DNA of 64,000 nt from Niveibacterium sp. SC-1 (GTDB taxonomy: Bacteria > Pseudomonadota > Gammaproteobacteria > Burkholderiales > Rhodocyclaceae). Position numbers and translations under genes: made by a program. Within the stretch, counting starts at the first letter, position 1, and each line of letters opens with the position of its first letter. Positions 49,292-56,877 of the stretch are shown in pieces. The notes under the pieces are model-generated. The model did not search any database. It was not told where the DNA came from and saw only the letters and a program-made list of their open reading frames with translations. The stretch covers positions 3,782,001 to 3,846,000 of the forward strand of contig NZ_CP151275.1 of the NCBI RefSeq assembly GCF_038235435.1, written 5' to 3'.

Positions 49292-50086
49292 TCAGGCGAC
49301 TTCGCGCGCCGCGCAGTAGTTGGCGATGCGCACGAAGTCGGCGAGCGAGAGCGTTTCGCCACGCGCCACCGGATCGATGCCCAGCGCTTCGAAGTCGGCG
49401 TCGGAAACGACACCGCGCAGGGTGTTGCGCAGGGTCTTGCGGCGCTGCCCGAAGGCCGCGGTGACGATGCGGCCGAGCAGCTTTGCGTCCGTGCAATCGA
49501 GCTCGCTCTGTGGCCGCGGCTGCATGCGCACGATGGCGGAGGTCACCTTGGGCGCCGGGTGGAAAGCACCGGGTGGCACGTCGAAGAGGCGCGCCATGCG
49601 GAAGCGGTACTGCAGCATTACGCCCAGACGCCCGTAAGCCTCGGTATCGGGCTCGGCCACCATGCGCTCGACTACTTCCTTCTGCAGCATGAAGGTCATC
49701 TCGCGCACGCGCTCCGCGTAGTCGCCGAGATGGAAGAGCAAGGGTGTCGATATGTTATAGGGCAGGTTACCGACCACCTTCAGGTCGTCGGGCAGACGGG
49801 AGAAGTCGAATTTGAGCGCGTCACCTTCATGCACCGTGAGCTTCTCGGGCGGATGCTCGGTCTTGAGGCGCGCGATCAGGTCGCGGTCGATCTCGACAAC
49901 GTGCAGATGCTCGCAAGCCTCCATCAGCGGGCGCGTGAGTGCTCCGAGGCCCGGACCGATTTCGACGATGGCGTCACCCGGCTGCGGGGCGATCGCCGCG
50001 ACGATCTTGCGGATGATGTTCGGGTCGGTGAGGAAGTTCTGGCCGAAGCGCTTGCGCGCCAGATGTCCATGCAGCGGCTTGACCAT
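49292..50086 (-). CDS. rsmA: 16S rRNA (adenine1518-N6/adenine1519-N6)-dimethyltransferase
   Basis: A 264-residue SAM methyltransferase (KsgA) that dimethylates two adenosines of 16S rRNA late in 30S assembly. Seen: ARKRFGQNFLTDPNIIRKI, motif I VEIGPGLGALTRPL, VVGNLPYNISTPLLF (the catalytic NLPY) and VPPGAFHPAPKVTSAIVRM, which is typical of the family. The ATG at 50086 has GGGAGG at 7 bases and overlaps the upstream patatin stop by one base (TGATG), so translation is coupled. Last gene of the lptD operon. Confidence 0.97.
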   Translation of the reverse strand: MVKPLHGHLARKRFGQNFLTDPNIIRKIVAAIAPQPGDAIVEIGPGLGALTRPLMEACEHLHVVEIDRDLIARLKTEHPPEKLTVHEGDALKFDFSRLPDDLKVVGNLPYNISTPLLFHLGDYAERVREMTFMLQKEVVERMVAEPDTEAYGRLGVMLQYRFRMARLFDVPPGAFHPAPKVTSAIVRMQPRPQSELDCTDAKLLGRIVTAAFGQRRKTLRNTLRGVVSDADFEALGIDPVARGETLSLADFVRIANYCAAREVA

Positions 50087-50997
50087 CAGCGTGCCTCCCA
50101 CTGGGCGATGCGGTCGCGCAGCGAAGGGATGGCGGCAAAGCCCGCGCGCTCGCCTTCGAGGATCGCCTCGTTGCGCTGCTGGAAATTGCCCGCCGGCATG
50201 CCCTGGATCTTGGGCCGCACCACGATGTCCGCTTCGCGCAGTTCGTAGGCGCCGATCGTGTTGCCCATGATCGCAATGGTGTCGAGCAGGGTGTCAACCG
50301 TGCCCAGATTCTTGCGCGCAGAAGGGCGCTGCGAGATATCCACCGCGATCACGATGTCAGCGCCCATCTGGCGTACCGTGCGCGCCGGCACGGGACTCAC
50401 CAGGCCGCCATCGACGTAGTCCACGCCGCGGACGGTGACCGGTGCGAAAACGCCCGGCACCGCCGCCGAGGCACGCACGGCCTGACCGACATTGCCGCTG
50501 CTGAAGACTGCAGCCTCGCCGGTCTGGAAGTTGGTGGCGACCGCTGCAAAGCGGCGCTTGAGCTGCTCGATTGGCCGGTTGCCCACCTGCTTGTTCACGA
50601 AGGCCTCAAGCGCCTCGCCCTTGAGGAAGCCGCGGTCGAAGATCGCCCAGTCCTTGAAGCTGCTCTCTTCGAGCTGGAGCGCCAGTTTCTGCAGATCGAA
50701 CACGCCGTATCCGGCCGCGTAGAGCGAGCCGACAAGCGCGCCCGCGCTGGTGCCCACAACGATGTCCGGCACCAGGCCGTTGGTCTCCAGCGCCTTGATC
50801 ACACCGATGTGCGCAAAACCACGCGCGGCACCACCGCCAAGCGCCAGACCGATTTTGGGCTTGCCCTTGGGTGGCTTGGGCGGCGCGACCGAAGTCGGTG
50901 TCGGCACAGGTGAGGGACTTGGTGTCAGCGTCGGCGCGGTGCTGCAGGCCGCCAGCAGCCCGCTTGCGCCGAGCACGCAGAAATCGCGTCGCTTCAT
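50086..50997 (-). CDS. Patatin-like phospholipase lipoprotein (RssA-like)
   Basis: A 303-residue patatin-domain serine hydrolase. N-terminal KRRDF followed by GASGLLAAC suggests a lipoprotein with lipidated C18 and possibly Tat export. After a Pro-rich linker (TPSPSPVPTPTSVAPPKPP) come the oxyanion loop GLALGGGAARGFAHIG, the nucleophile in GTSAG (S84) and the Asp of the catalytic dyad in VDGGLVSPVPA. The enzyme should cleave acyl esters, most likely phospholipids, at the outer membrane. It lies between pdxA and rsmA with overlaps of 4 and 1 bases, an unusual member of this operon. Confidence 0.9.
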   Translation of the reverse strand: MKRRDFCVLGASGLLAACSTAPTLTPSPSPVPTPTSVAPPKPPKGKPKIGLALGGGAARGFAHIGVIKALETNGLVPDIVVGTSAGALVGSLYAAGYGVFDLQKLALQLEESSFKDWAIFDRGFLKGEALEAFVNKQVGNRPIEQLKRRFAAVATNFQTGEAAVFSSGNVGQAVRASAAVPGVFAPVTVRGVDYVDGGLVSPVPARTVRQMGADIVIAVDISQRPSARKNLGTVDTLLDTIAIMGNTIGAYELREADIVVRPKIQGMPAGNFQQRNEAILEGERAGFAAIPSLRDRIAQWEAR

Positions 50998-51986
50998 TCG
51001 GCCCCCTTGCGCGCGCGCACCATCTCGATGGCCGTGTCGATCGCGGTGTAGAGGCTGCCGGGGTCGCCGCGTCCGCTGCCCGCGAGATCCAGGGCGGTGC
51101 CGTGGTCGACCGAGGTCCGCACGATGGGCAGGCCCAAGGTGATGTTCACGCCGCCGCCGAAGCTCGCGTACTTGAGCACCGGCAGGCCCTGGTCGTGGTA
51201 CATCGCGAGCACCGCGTCGCCACGCCGCAGCTGGTGCGGCGTAAACAGCGTGTCGGCCGGAAGCGGCCCGATCAGGTTCATGCCTTCGGCGCGCAGGCTT
51301 GCCAGCACCGGCTCGATGATCTCGATTTCCTCGCGCCCCATGTGACCGCCCTCGCCTGCGTGCGGGTTGAGCCCGGCAATCAGGATGCGCGGCGAGGCAA
51401 GCCCGAACTTGTCACGCAGGTCCGCATGCAGGATGCGTAGCGTCGTGGCGAGCGATTCCGCGGTGAGCGCAGCCGGCACGTCCTTGAGCGCCAGGTGTGT
51501 GGTCGCGAGCGCGACCCGCAGGCCGCCGCCGGCCAGCATCATCACCACCTGCGCGGTGCCGGTGCGGTCGGCAAGGTATTCGGTGTGGCCGTGGAAGACC
51601 ACGCCCGCGTCGTTGATCACGCCCTTGTGCACCGGCGCGGTGACCATCGCGTCGAAGCAACCGTCCACGCAGCCGTCGATGGCGGCATCGAGCATCGCGA
51701 GCACGTGCGACGCATTGCGCGGGTCCACCTGGCCCGCTACGCAAGGCGCGGCGAGCGGGACATGCAACACGTCGAGCACACCGGCGCTGGCCGTGTTGCC
51801 GGCCACCCAGTCGCGCACGTTCAGGTTCAGGCCGATGGCCCTGGCCCGTTCGGCGATGAGGCCTTTGTCCCCGATCGCCACCAGATGTGCCGCGCTGTCA
51901 CGATGGGCCAGCAAGGCGACCAGCTCGGGCCCGATGCCCGCAGGCTCGCCGCAGGTCACGGCGAGCCGGATGGAAGCTGCGCTCAT
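50994..51986 (-). CDS. pdxA: 4-hydroxythreonine-4-phosphate dehydrogenase
   Basis: A 330-residue NAD-dependent enzyme of pyridoxal phosphate synthesis. It starts RLAVTCGEPAGIGPEL, with the metal-binding His blocks ATAPVHKG-like MVTAPVHKGVIND and GLNPHAGEGGHMGREE, and YHDQGLPVLKYASFGGGVN (the family signature). The ending HGTALDLAGSGRGDPGSL is conserved. It overlaps surA and the patatin gene by 4 bases on each side, so the operon is tightly coupled. Confidence 0.97.
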   Translation of the reverse strand: MSAASIRLAVTCGEPAGIGPELVALLAHRDSAAHLVAIGDKGLIAERARAIGLNLNVRDWVAGNTASAGVLDVLHVPLAAPCVAGQVDPRNASHVLAMLDAAIDGCVDGCFDAMVTAPVHKGVINDAGVVFHGHTEYLADRTGTAQVVMMLAGGGLRVALATTHLALKDVPAALTAESLATTLRILHADLRDKFGLASPRILIAGLNPHAGEGGHMGREEIEIIEPVLASLRAEGMNLIGPLPADTLFTPHQLRRGDAVLAMYHDQGLPVLKYASFGGGVNITLGLPIVRTSVDHGTALDLAGSGRGDPGSLYTAIDTAIEMVRARKGAE

Positions 51987-53329
51987 TGCGCGCCTGCAAC
52001 TGTGCCCTTGTCGTCCGCGTACGGCGGGCGCACCTCGACGAAGGCCTTGTCGCGCAGCTGGCGCACGAACTCGTCATACGCCTCGTCCGATTTGCGCGCC
52101 ACCAGGGCTTGGCGGGCTTCGTTGCGACGACGCTCGTCGGAGACGTCCTCGCTCTTGCGTTCGATCACCTGGATCAGGTGCCAACCGAAGGGGGACTGGA
52201 CCGGCTGGCTGATCTCGCCCGGCTTGAGTGCATCCATGGCCTTCTCGAAATCAGGCACCGTGTCACCGGGGCCCATCCAGCCCAGGTCACCGCCGCGGGG
52301 GGCGCTGCCGTCGCCGGAATAGCGCTTGGCCTGTTCGGCAAAGTCCGCGCCCTTGGCGATGCGTTCGCGCACCTGCTCCAGCCGCTGGCGCGCCTCGGCG
52401 TCGCTCACCAGCTCGCCGGTCTTGATCAGGATGTGGCGTGCATGCGTCTTCTGGACAACCTGCGGGCCTTTGTTGTCGGCGCCTCGCAGGTCGATCACCT
52501 TGACGATGTGCAGGCCGGCCGGGCTGCGCAGCACCGGCGTCAGGCCGCCCGGCTGCAGCATCCGGATGGCGTCGGCATACAGCGTGGGCAGGCGATCTGC
52601 CGTGCGCCAGCCGAGGCTGCCCCCGTTGAGCGCGTCAGGCGCGTCGGAATTGGCGGCCGCAAGGCGGCTGAAGTCGTCGCCCTGGCGGGCGCGCGCGAGG
52701 ATGTCCTCGGCCTTCTGCTGCAGCCGGCGCCAGGTCTCGGCGTTGGCACCCTCGGGCGCACGCAGCAGGATGTGCGCGACGCTCACCTCCTGGCCGCTGC
52801 TGCGATCGGAGGCCGCGGCCGACATGTAGGCATCGATCTCGGCATCGCTGACCATGGTGCGGCTATCCACCTCGCGTTCGCGCAGGCGACTCAGCGTCAT
52901 CTCGTTGCGCAGTTCTTCGCGGAAGCGGGTCCAGTCGACATCGTCCTTCTTGAGCGCGGCCCGGAACTGCTCGACCGTGAGCTTGTTGTTGGCGGCCACG
53001 CGTTCGACGGCGCGCTCCAGCGTCGCGTCGTCGACCCGCAGCGAGGTTTCGCGCGCGTATTGCAGCTGCACCTTCTCGTAGATGATGCGCTCGAGCATCT
53101 GGCGCTCGAACACATCGCGCGGCGGCACGGGCCGCTTCTGCCGCTTGAGCTGGGCTTCGAACTGGTCGACCCGGCCAGCCAGTTCGTTCTGCGTGATCAC
53201 TTCGCTATTGATCACCGCCACGATCTTGTCGAGCGGCTGGCGCGCGGCCTGGGCCGTTCCTGTACACACGCCGAGAGCCAGCAGGAATGCCACGAAACGG
53301 CATGAAACACTCTTGAACATCATCTTCAT
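51983..53329 (-). CDS. surA: Periplasmic chaperone and peptidyl-prolyl isomerase SurA
   Basis: A 448-residue periplasmic chaperone that escorts unfolded outer-membrane proteins to BAM. Signal peptide (FVAFLLALGVCTGTAQA) precedes the SurA N-terminal domain (LDKIVAVINSEVITQNELAGRV). Two parvulin domains follow: first around VSVAHILLRAPEG, second around THARHILIKTGELVSDAEA with GDLGWMGPGDTVPDFE. The ATG at 53329 has GAGGAAAG upstream; two in-frame ATGs follow within 9 bases, so the exact start may vary. Confidence 0.96.
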   Translation of the reverse strand: MKMMFKSVSCRFVAFLLALGVCTGTAQAARQPLDKIVAVINSEVITQNELAGRVDQFEAQLKRQKRPVPPRDVFERQMLERIIYEKVQLQYARETSLRVDDATLERAVERVAANNKLTVEQFRAALKKDDVDWTRFREELRNEMTLSRLREREVDSRTMVSDAEIDAYMSAAASDRSSGQEVSVAHILLRAPEGANAETWRRLQQKAEDILARARQGDDFSRLAAANSDAPDALNGGSLGWRTADRLPTLYADAIRMLQPGGLTPVLRSPAGLHIVKVIDLRGADNKGPQVVQKTHARHILIKTGELVSDAEARQRLEQVRERIAKGADFAEQAKRYSGDGSAPRGGDLGWMGPGDTVPDFEKAMDALKPGEISQPVQSPFGWHLIQVIERKSEDVSDERRRNEARQALVARKSDEAYDEFVRQLRDKAFVEVRPPYADDKGTVAGAQ

Positions 53330-53366
53330 TCGTCTTTCCTCGGGTTCGGCAAGGGCCGCCCGTCTT

Positions 53367-55649
53367 CTATTCCTGTCCGAACGCCGGGTCGGCGATCGGC
53401 TGGTTGATACGGCCATATCCGTTCACGCTGCGCTGGAGCAACGCGACCGGGCTGTTGCCCACGCTGATCAGGCCGCCGAACTCGACCTGGAAGTAGTAGG
53501 CGTTGGTGTAGAAACCGCTGGTGTTGAGCAGCCGGTGGGCCGCCACCCGTGCCACCCAGCAGCTGCCGTTGTATTCGAAGCCGGCGATGCCTTCCGTGAG
53601 CTTCTTGGTTTCGATGTCGCCATTGATCCGCGCCACGCCGTAGAAGCCTCCGTAGATCGGCCATTGTGCCGTGAGGTCCACATCGGTGTACTGCTGGGGT
53701 TTGTAACGATATGAAGCAGACAACACGCTGGCGAAGGCCGGCTGGTAGCGCACCCCGGCGGTCGCCTGTTCGAGCACGCTGTCGCGCGGGTTGTACTGCA
53801 GGAAAAAGTCCACCGAGGTCGTCGGCGTGACGCGGCCCGCGAAAGAGCCCAGCAAGTCGGCGATCTTGCCGGTGCGGGCCGTCTCGCCCGGCAGCGTCAC
53901 CCGCTGGTCGGTGAAGTAGTAGCGCGTCCCCAGCGCGCCACGCAGCAGTTCAGCCCCCGTGCTGGCATTGACCAGGCGCGAACTGACCGCGGCGGTGAGC
54001 TGGTTGGCGTTGGCGAAACGGTCCTGCCCGACGAACAGGTTGTCGGAGAAGATCTGCGCGAAGCCGAAGTCCGCCACGCTGGTGTCGAAGACCGGCAGAT
54101 CATCCTGGTAGCGGTAGGGGACGTTCAGGTAGTAGAGGCGCGGCTCCAGGGTCTGGTAGTAGTCACGCCCCTTGATCTGCAGCTCGCGGTCGAAGTACAG
54201 ACCCGAATCGACGCTCATCACCGGCACGCTGCGCGTCGCACTCGTCGGGCCCGCGGACACGCGCGTGTCCATGTTGTAGGAGACCGTGTGCAGGCCGAGC
54301 TTCGGCGTGACGAAGCCCGCGGGCCGCACGTAGTTGTATTGCACCTGCGGATAGCTGTAGGTCCGCCAGCCTTCATCCGAGCCGTCGCGCTGGAAGTAGG
54401 CGCCCTCCACCGGCATACGGAAGGAGAAGCCACTGAATTCCGGCACGTAGGCCTGCAGCGAGACCTGCGGCAGGCGGTTGTACTGCAGCGGTCCCGCGAT
54501 GGTCTGGAAACGCTGGACGAGCACACCACCCGTGAGCCAGCTGCCGGCGTTGTAGTTGATCGCGGCCTCGCGCACCAGATTGTCGGTAGAGGTCTGGGTG
54601 ACGCGCGAGCTCAGGTCGGTGAAGTAGTCCTTGTCGCTGACCGCGTTGTAGTTCACCAAACCCGAGAAGCCGTAGTCGAAGCTCTGCTGATGGGTGAACG
54701 CGACCGCGCTGCGCGACTCGCCCCGCTCCTGGTCCTCGGGCAGCCATTCGGTGCGCAGTATTCCGCTGGACTTCGGGAAGAGGTAACGGAATTCGTTATT
54801 GACCTGCAGGCCGCGCTTGGTCATGTAGCGCGGCACGAAGGTGTCGTCGTAATTCGGCGCGAGGTTGAAGTAGTACGGGATCGTGACGTCGAAACCCGTC
54901 ACGTTGGACGGGCTGAAGGTCGGCGCAAGCAGGCCCGAGCGACGATCGCCCGACAGCGGGAAGGTCGCCGCGGGCGTATAGAAAACCGGTACGCCGCCCA
55001 CATGGAAAGTGGCGTTGCGCGAGTCGCCGTCGGCGCGCGCGAAGTCCAGATCCAGTTCGCGCGCCTTCAGGTACCAAGCCGGGTCATTGGCGTCACAGGT
55101 CGTGAAGGTGGCGTTCTTGAGCTTGTAGCGGTTCTCGCCTTCGAGCAGCAAGACCTCGGCGTCGCCGTGGCCCTTCATCGGTGTGGAGGTGCCACCCATG
55201 GCGCGGCTGCGCTCCAGGGTGTAGTGCGGCGTTTCCATCTCGCCGGTCTTCTCATCGACCTTCATCCGCAGGCGCGGGCCGCTGATGGTGTCAGTGCCGC
55301 GGCGCACGACCACCGAGCCTTCGGCGTGCACTTCATCCTCCAGCAGGTCGTAGTCCACCTTGTCGGCGTTGAGCGTCGTCCCTTCGCGCTCGATGCGGAC
55401 ATTGCCCTCCGCGTGCAGGTTCACATTCTCGCGGCCGTCGATGCGGTCGGCTTCGACATGGGTGAGCGGCGCGGAAGCGTCTGTACTCCCCACTGCGCTT
55501 GCCGCAGCCGCCTGGCCAGCAAGCAGCTGGAACGCCACCACCGAGAACGCGGGCTCCGCCCGCGCCGAGGGCGAAGCCGCCACGCAGACCAGGGGCAGAA
55601 GGCCGAACAGACGACGGGGGGCGTTCACGCGCACGCGAGGGGTCGGCAC
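53367..55649 (-). CDS. lptD: LPS-assembly protein LptD
   Basis: A 760-residue outer-membrane protein that inserts LPS into the outer leaflet with LptE. A signal peptide (LFGLLPLVCVAASPSARA) leads to an OstA/jellyroll domain (VEADRIDGRENVNLHAEGNV, ADKVDYDLLEDEVHAEGSVV), then the barrel: VPVFYTPAATFPLSGDRRSG, TRTEWLP-like GILRTEWLPEDQER and the C-terminal VARINGDIETKK. Two cysteines, one in TTCDANDPAW and one in NGSCWVARVAAHR, could form the one inter-domain disulfide pair needed for function. The start is GTG 55649, 5 bases after AAAGGG. First gene of lptD-surA-pdxA-patatin-rsmA. Confidence 0.95.
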   Translation of the reverse strand: MPTPRVRVNAPRRLFGLLPLVCVAASPSARAEPAFSVVAFQLLAGQAAAASAVGSTDASAPLTHVEADRIDGRENVNLHAEGNVRIEREGTTLNADKVDYDLLEDEVHAEGSVVVRRGTDTISGPRLRMKVDEKTGEMETPHYTLERSRAMGGTSTPMKGHGDAEVLLLEGENRYKLKNATFTTCDANDPAWYLKARELDLDFARADGDSRNATFHVGGVPVFYTPAATFPLSGDRRSGLLAPTFSPSNVTGFDVTIPYYFNLAPNYDDTFVPRYMTKRGLQVNNEFRYLFPKSSGILRTEWLPEDQERGESRSAVAFTHQQSFDYGFSGLVNYNAVSDKDYFTDLSSRVTQTSTDNLVREAAINYNAGSWLTGGVLVQRFQTIAGPLQYNRLPQVSLQAYVPEFSGFSFRMPVEGAYFQRDGSDEGWRTYSYPQVQYNYVRPAGFVTPKLGLHTVSYNMDTRVSAGPTSATRSVPVMSVDSGLYFDRELQIKGRDYYQTLEPRLYYLNVPYRYQDDLPVFDTSVADFGFAQIFSDNLFVGQDRFANANQLTAAVSSRLVNASTGAELLRGALGTRYYFTDQRVTLPGETARTGKIADLLGSFAGRVTPTTSVDFFLQYNPRDSVLEQATAGVRYQPAFASVLSASYRYKPQQYTDVDLTAQWPIYGGFYGVARINGDIETKKLTEGIAGFEYNGSCWVARVAAHRLLNTSGFYTNAYYFQVEFGGLISVGNSPVALLQRSVNGYGRINQPIADPAFGQE

Positions 55650-55659
55650 AGGGGCCCTT

Positions 55660-55679
55660 TGCTAAAATGCGCGATTTTA
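55660..55679. promoter_or_regulatory. Overlapping divergent -10 boxes of lptD and amgK
   Basis: A near-palindrome contains TAAAAT (plus, 55663-55668, with an extended TGC) and its minus-strand counterpart TAAAAT (55679-55674). The minus box lies about 12 bases upstream of a likely lptD transcript start with an 18-base leader. The -35 elements are not clear. Confidence 0.55.
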
Positions 55680-55728
55680 CATCAAGCCCTTGCGCCGCCC
55701 GCTAGCCGGCGCGGCCGGAGACAACAGC

Positions 55729-56727
55729 TTGGATCGCCTCGAACGTTTGCGGACCTGGGTCGCGGAATGCCACCCCGGCCAGGAATTCACCCTCGCCCCG
55801 GCCTCGGCCGACGCCAGCTTTCGCCGTTATTTCCGCGCGTCGTTTGCCGATGGCAGCACGCGCGTGGTCATGGATGCCCCGCCAGACCGTGAGGACTGTC
55901 GTCCCTTCATTCATGTCGCGGGCCTTTTCGGCGCGGCCGGGGCGCACACCCCCGAGGTCCATGCCAGCAACCTTGAAGAAGGCTTCCTGCTGCTGTCCGA
56001 TCTGGGCAATACCACCTACCTGCAGGCCCTCACCGCCGACAACGCCCCCTCGCTCTACGCCGAAGCGCTCGGCGCGCTGGCGGCCATCCAGCATGCGAGC
56101 CGGCCCGGCGTGCTGGCGGACTATTCGCGCGAACTGCTGACCCGCGAGCTGGAGCTCTTCCCGGTCTGGTACGTCGCACGCCACAAGGGCGTGACGCTCA
56201 GCGACAGCGAGACCGCCGAGCTCTACGGGGTCTTCGAGCACATCCTGGCCGTGAATCTGGCCGAACCGCAGGTCTATGTGCATCGCGACTTCCATTCGCG
56301 CAACCTGATGTTGATCGAAGGTCGCAACCCGGGTGTGCTGGATTTCCAGGACGCGGTCTATGGCCCGTTGACCTACGACCTGGTCTCGCTCTTCAAGGAC
56401 GCCTACATCGCCTGGGACGAAGACTTCTGCCTCGACATGCTGGCCCGCTACTGGGACGTCGCCCGCGGCCTCGGCCTGCCGGTACGCGCGGATTTCGCCG
56501 ATTTCCATCGTGACTACGAATTCATGGGCGCGCAGCGCCACATCAAGGTGCTGGGCATCTTCTGCCGTCTCTGGCATCGCGATGGCAAGGACGGCTACCT
56601 CAAGGACCTGCCCCAAGTGATGGCTTACCTGCGCAAGACCTGCGAGCGTTACCGCGAACTCAAGCCGCTCGCCCGCCTGCTCGACAAGCTCGACCCGATC
56701 GAGCGCAGCGAAGGACTGACCTTCTGA
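55729..56727 (+). CDS. amgK: N-acetylmuramate/N-acetylglucosamine kinase AmgK
   Basis: A 332-residue aminoglycoside-phosphotransferase-fold kinase that phosphorylates the anomeric OH of MurNAc in cell-wall recycling. Seen: FRRYFRASFADGSTRVVMD (N-lobe), VYVHRDFHSRNLMLIEGRN with the catalytic Asp of the HxDxxxxN motif, and GVLDFQDAVYGPLTYDLVSLF with the DFQ metal-binding Asp. The start is TTG 55729 (MDRLERLR), with GGAG at 8 bases; an upstream TTG at 55690 is possible but has no ribosome site. murU, which acts next in the pathway, is two genes downstream. Confidence 0.88.
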   Translation: MDRLERLRTWVAECHPGQEFTLAPASADASFRRYFRASFADGSTRVVMDAPPDREDCRPFIHVAGLFGAAGAHTPEVHASNLEEGFLLLSDLGNTTYLQALTADNAPSLYAEALGALAAIQHASRPGVLADYSRELLTRELELFPVWYVARHKGVTLSDSETAELYGVFEHILAVNLAEPQVYVHRDFHSRNLMLIEGRNPGVLDFQDAVYGPLTYDLVSLFKDAYIAWDEDFCLDMLARYWDVARGLGLPVRADFADFHRDYEFMGAQRHIKVLGIFCRLWHRDGKDGYLKDLPQVMAYLRKTCERYRELKPLARLLDKLDPIERSEGLTF

Positions 56728-56735
56728 GCGACCGG

Positions 56736-56755
56736 CCCGGGACGAAAATCCCGGG
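56736..56755 (+). terminator. Hairpin between amgK and the GH52 gene
   Basis: CCCGGG-acgaaaat-CCCGGG lies 9 bases after the amgK stop. There is no T run; it may attenuate read-through. Confidence 0.35.
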
Positions 56756-56877
56756 TGATGCGGCCTGCAACTTAGCCGCGCTTGCTCTGTATGGCCGCCG
56801 CACGCCGGCCTAGCAAGACGGGACAGGTCCGGGTCGCAGCGCTTTCGCACAATCCGGCGCTACACAAGGAGCCCCGC

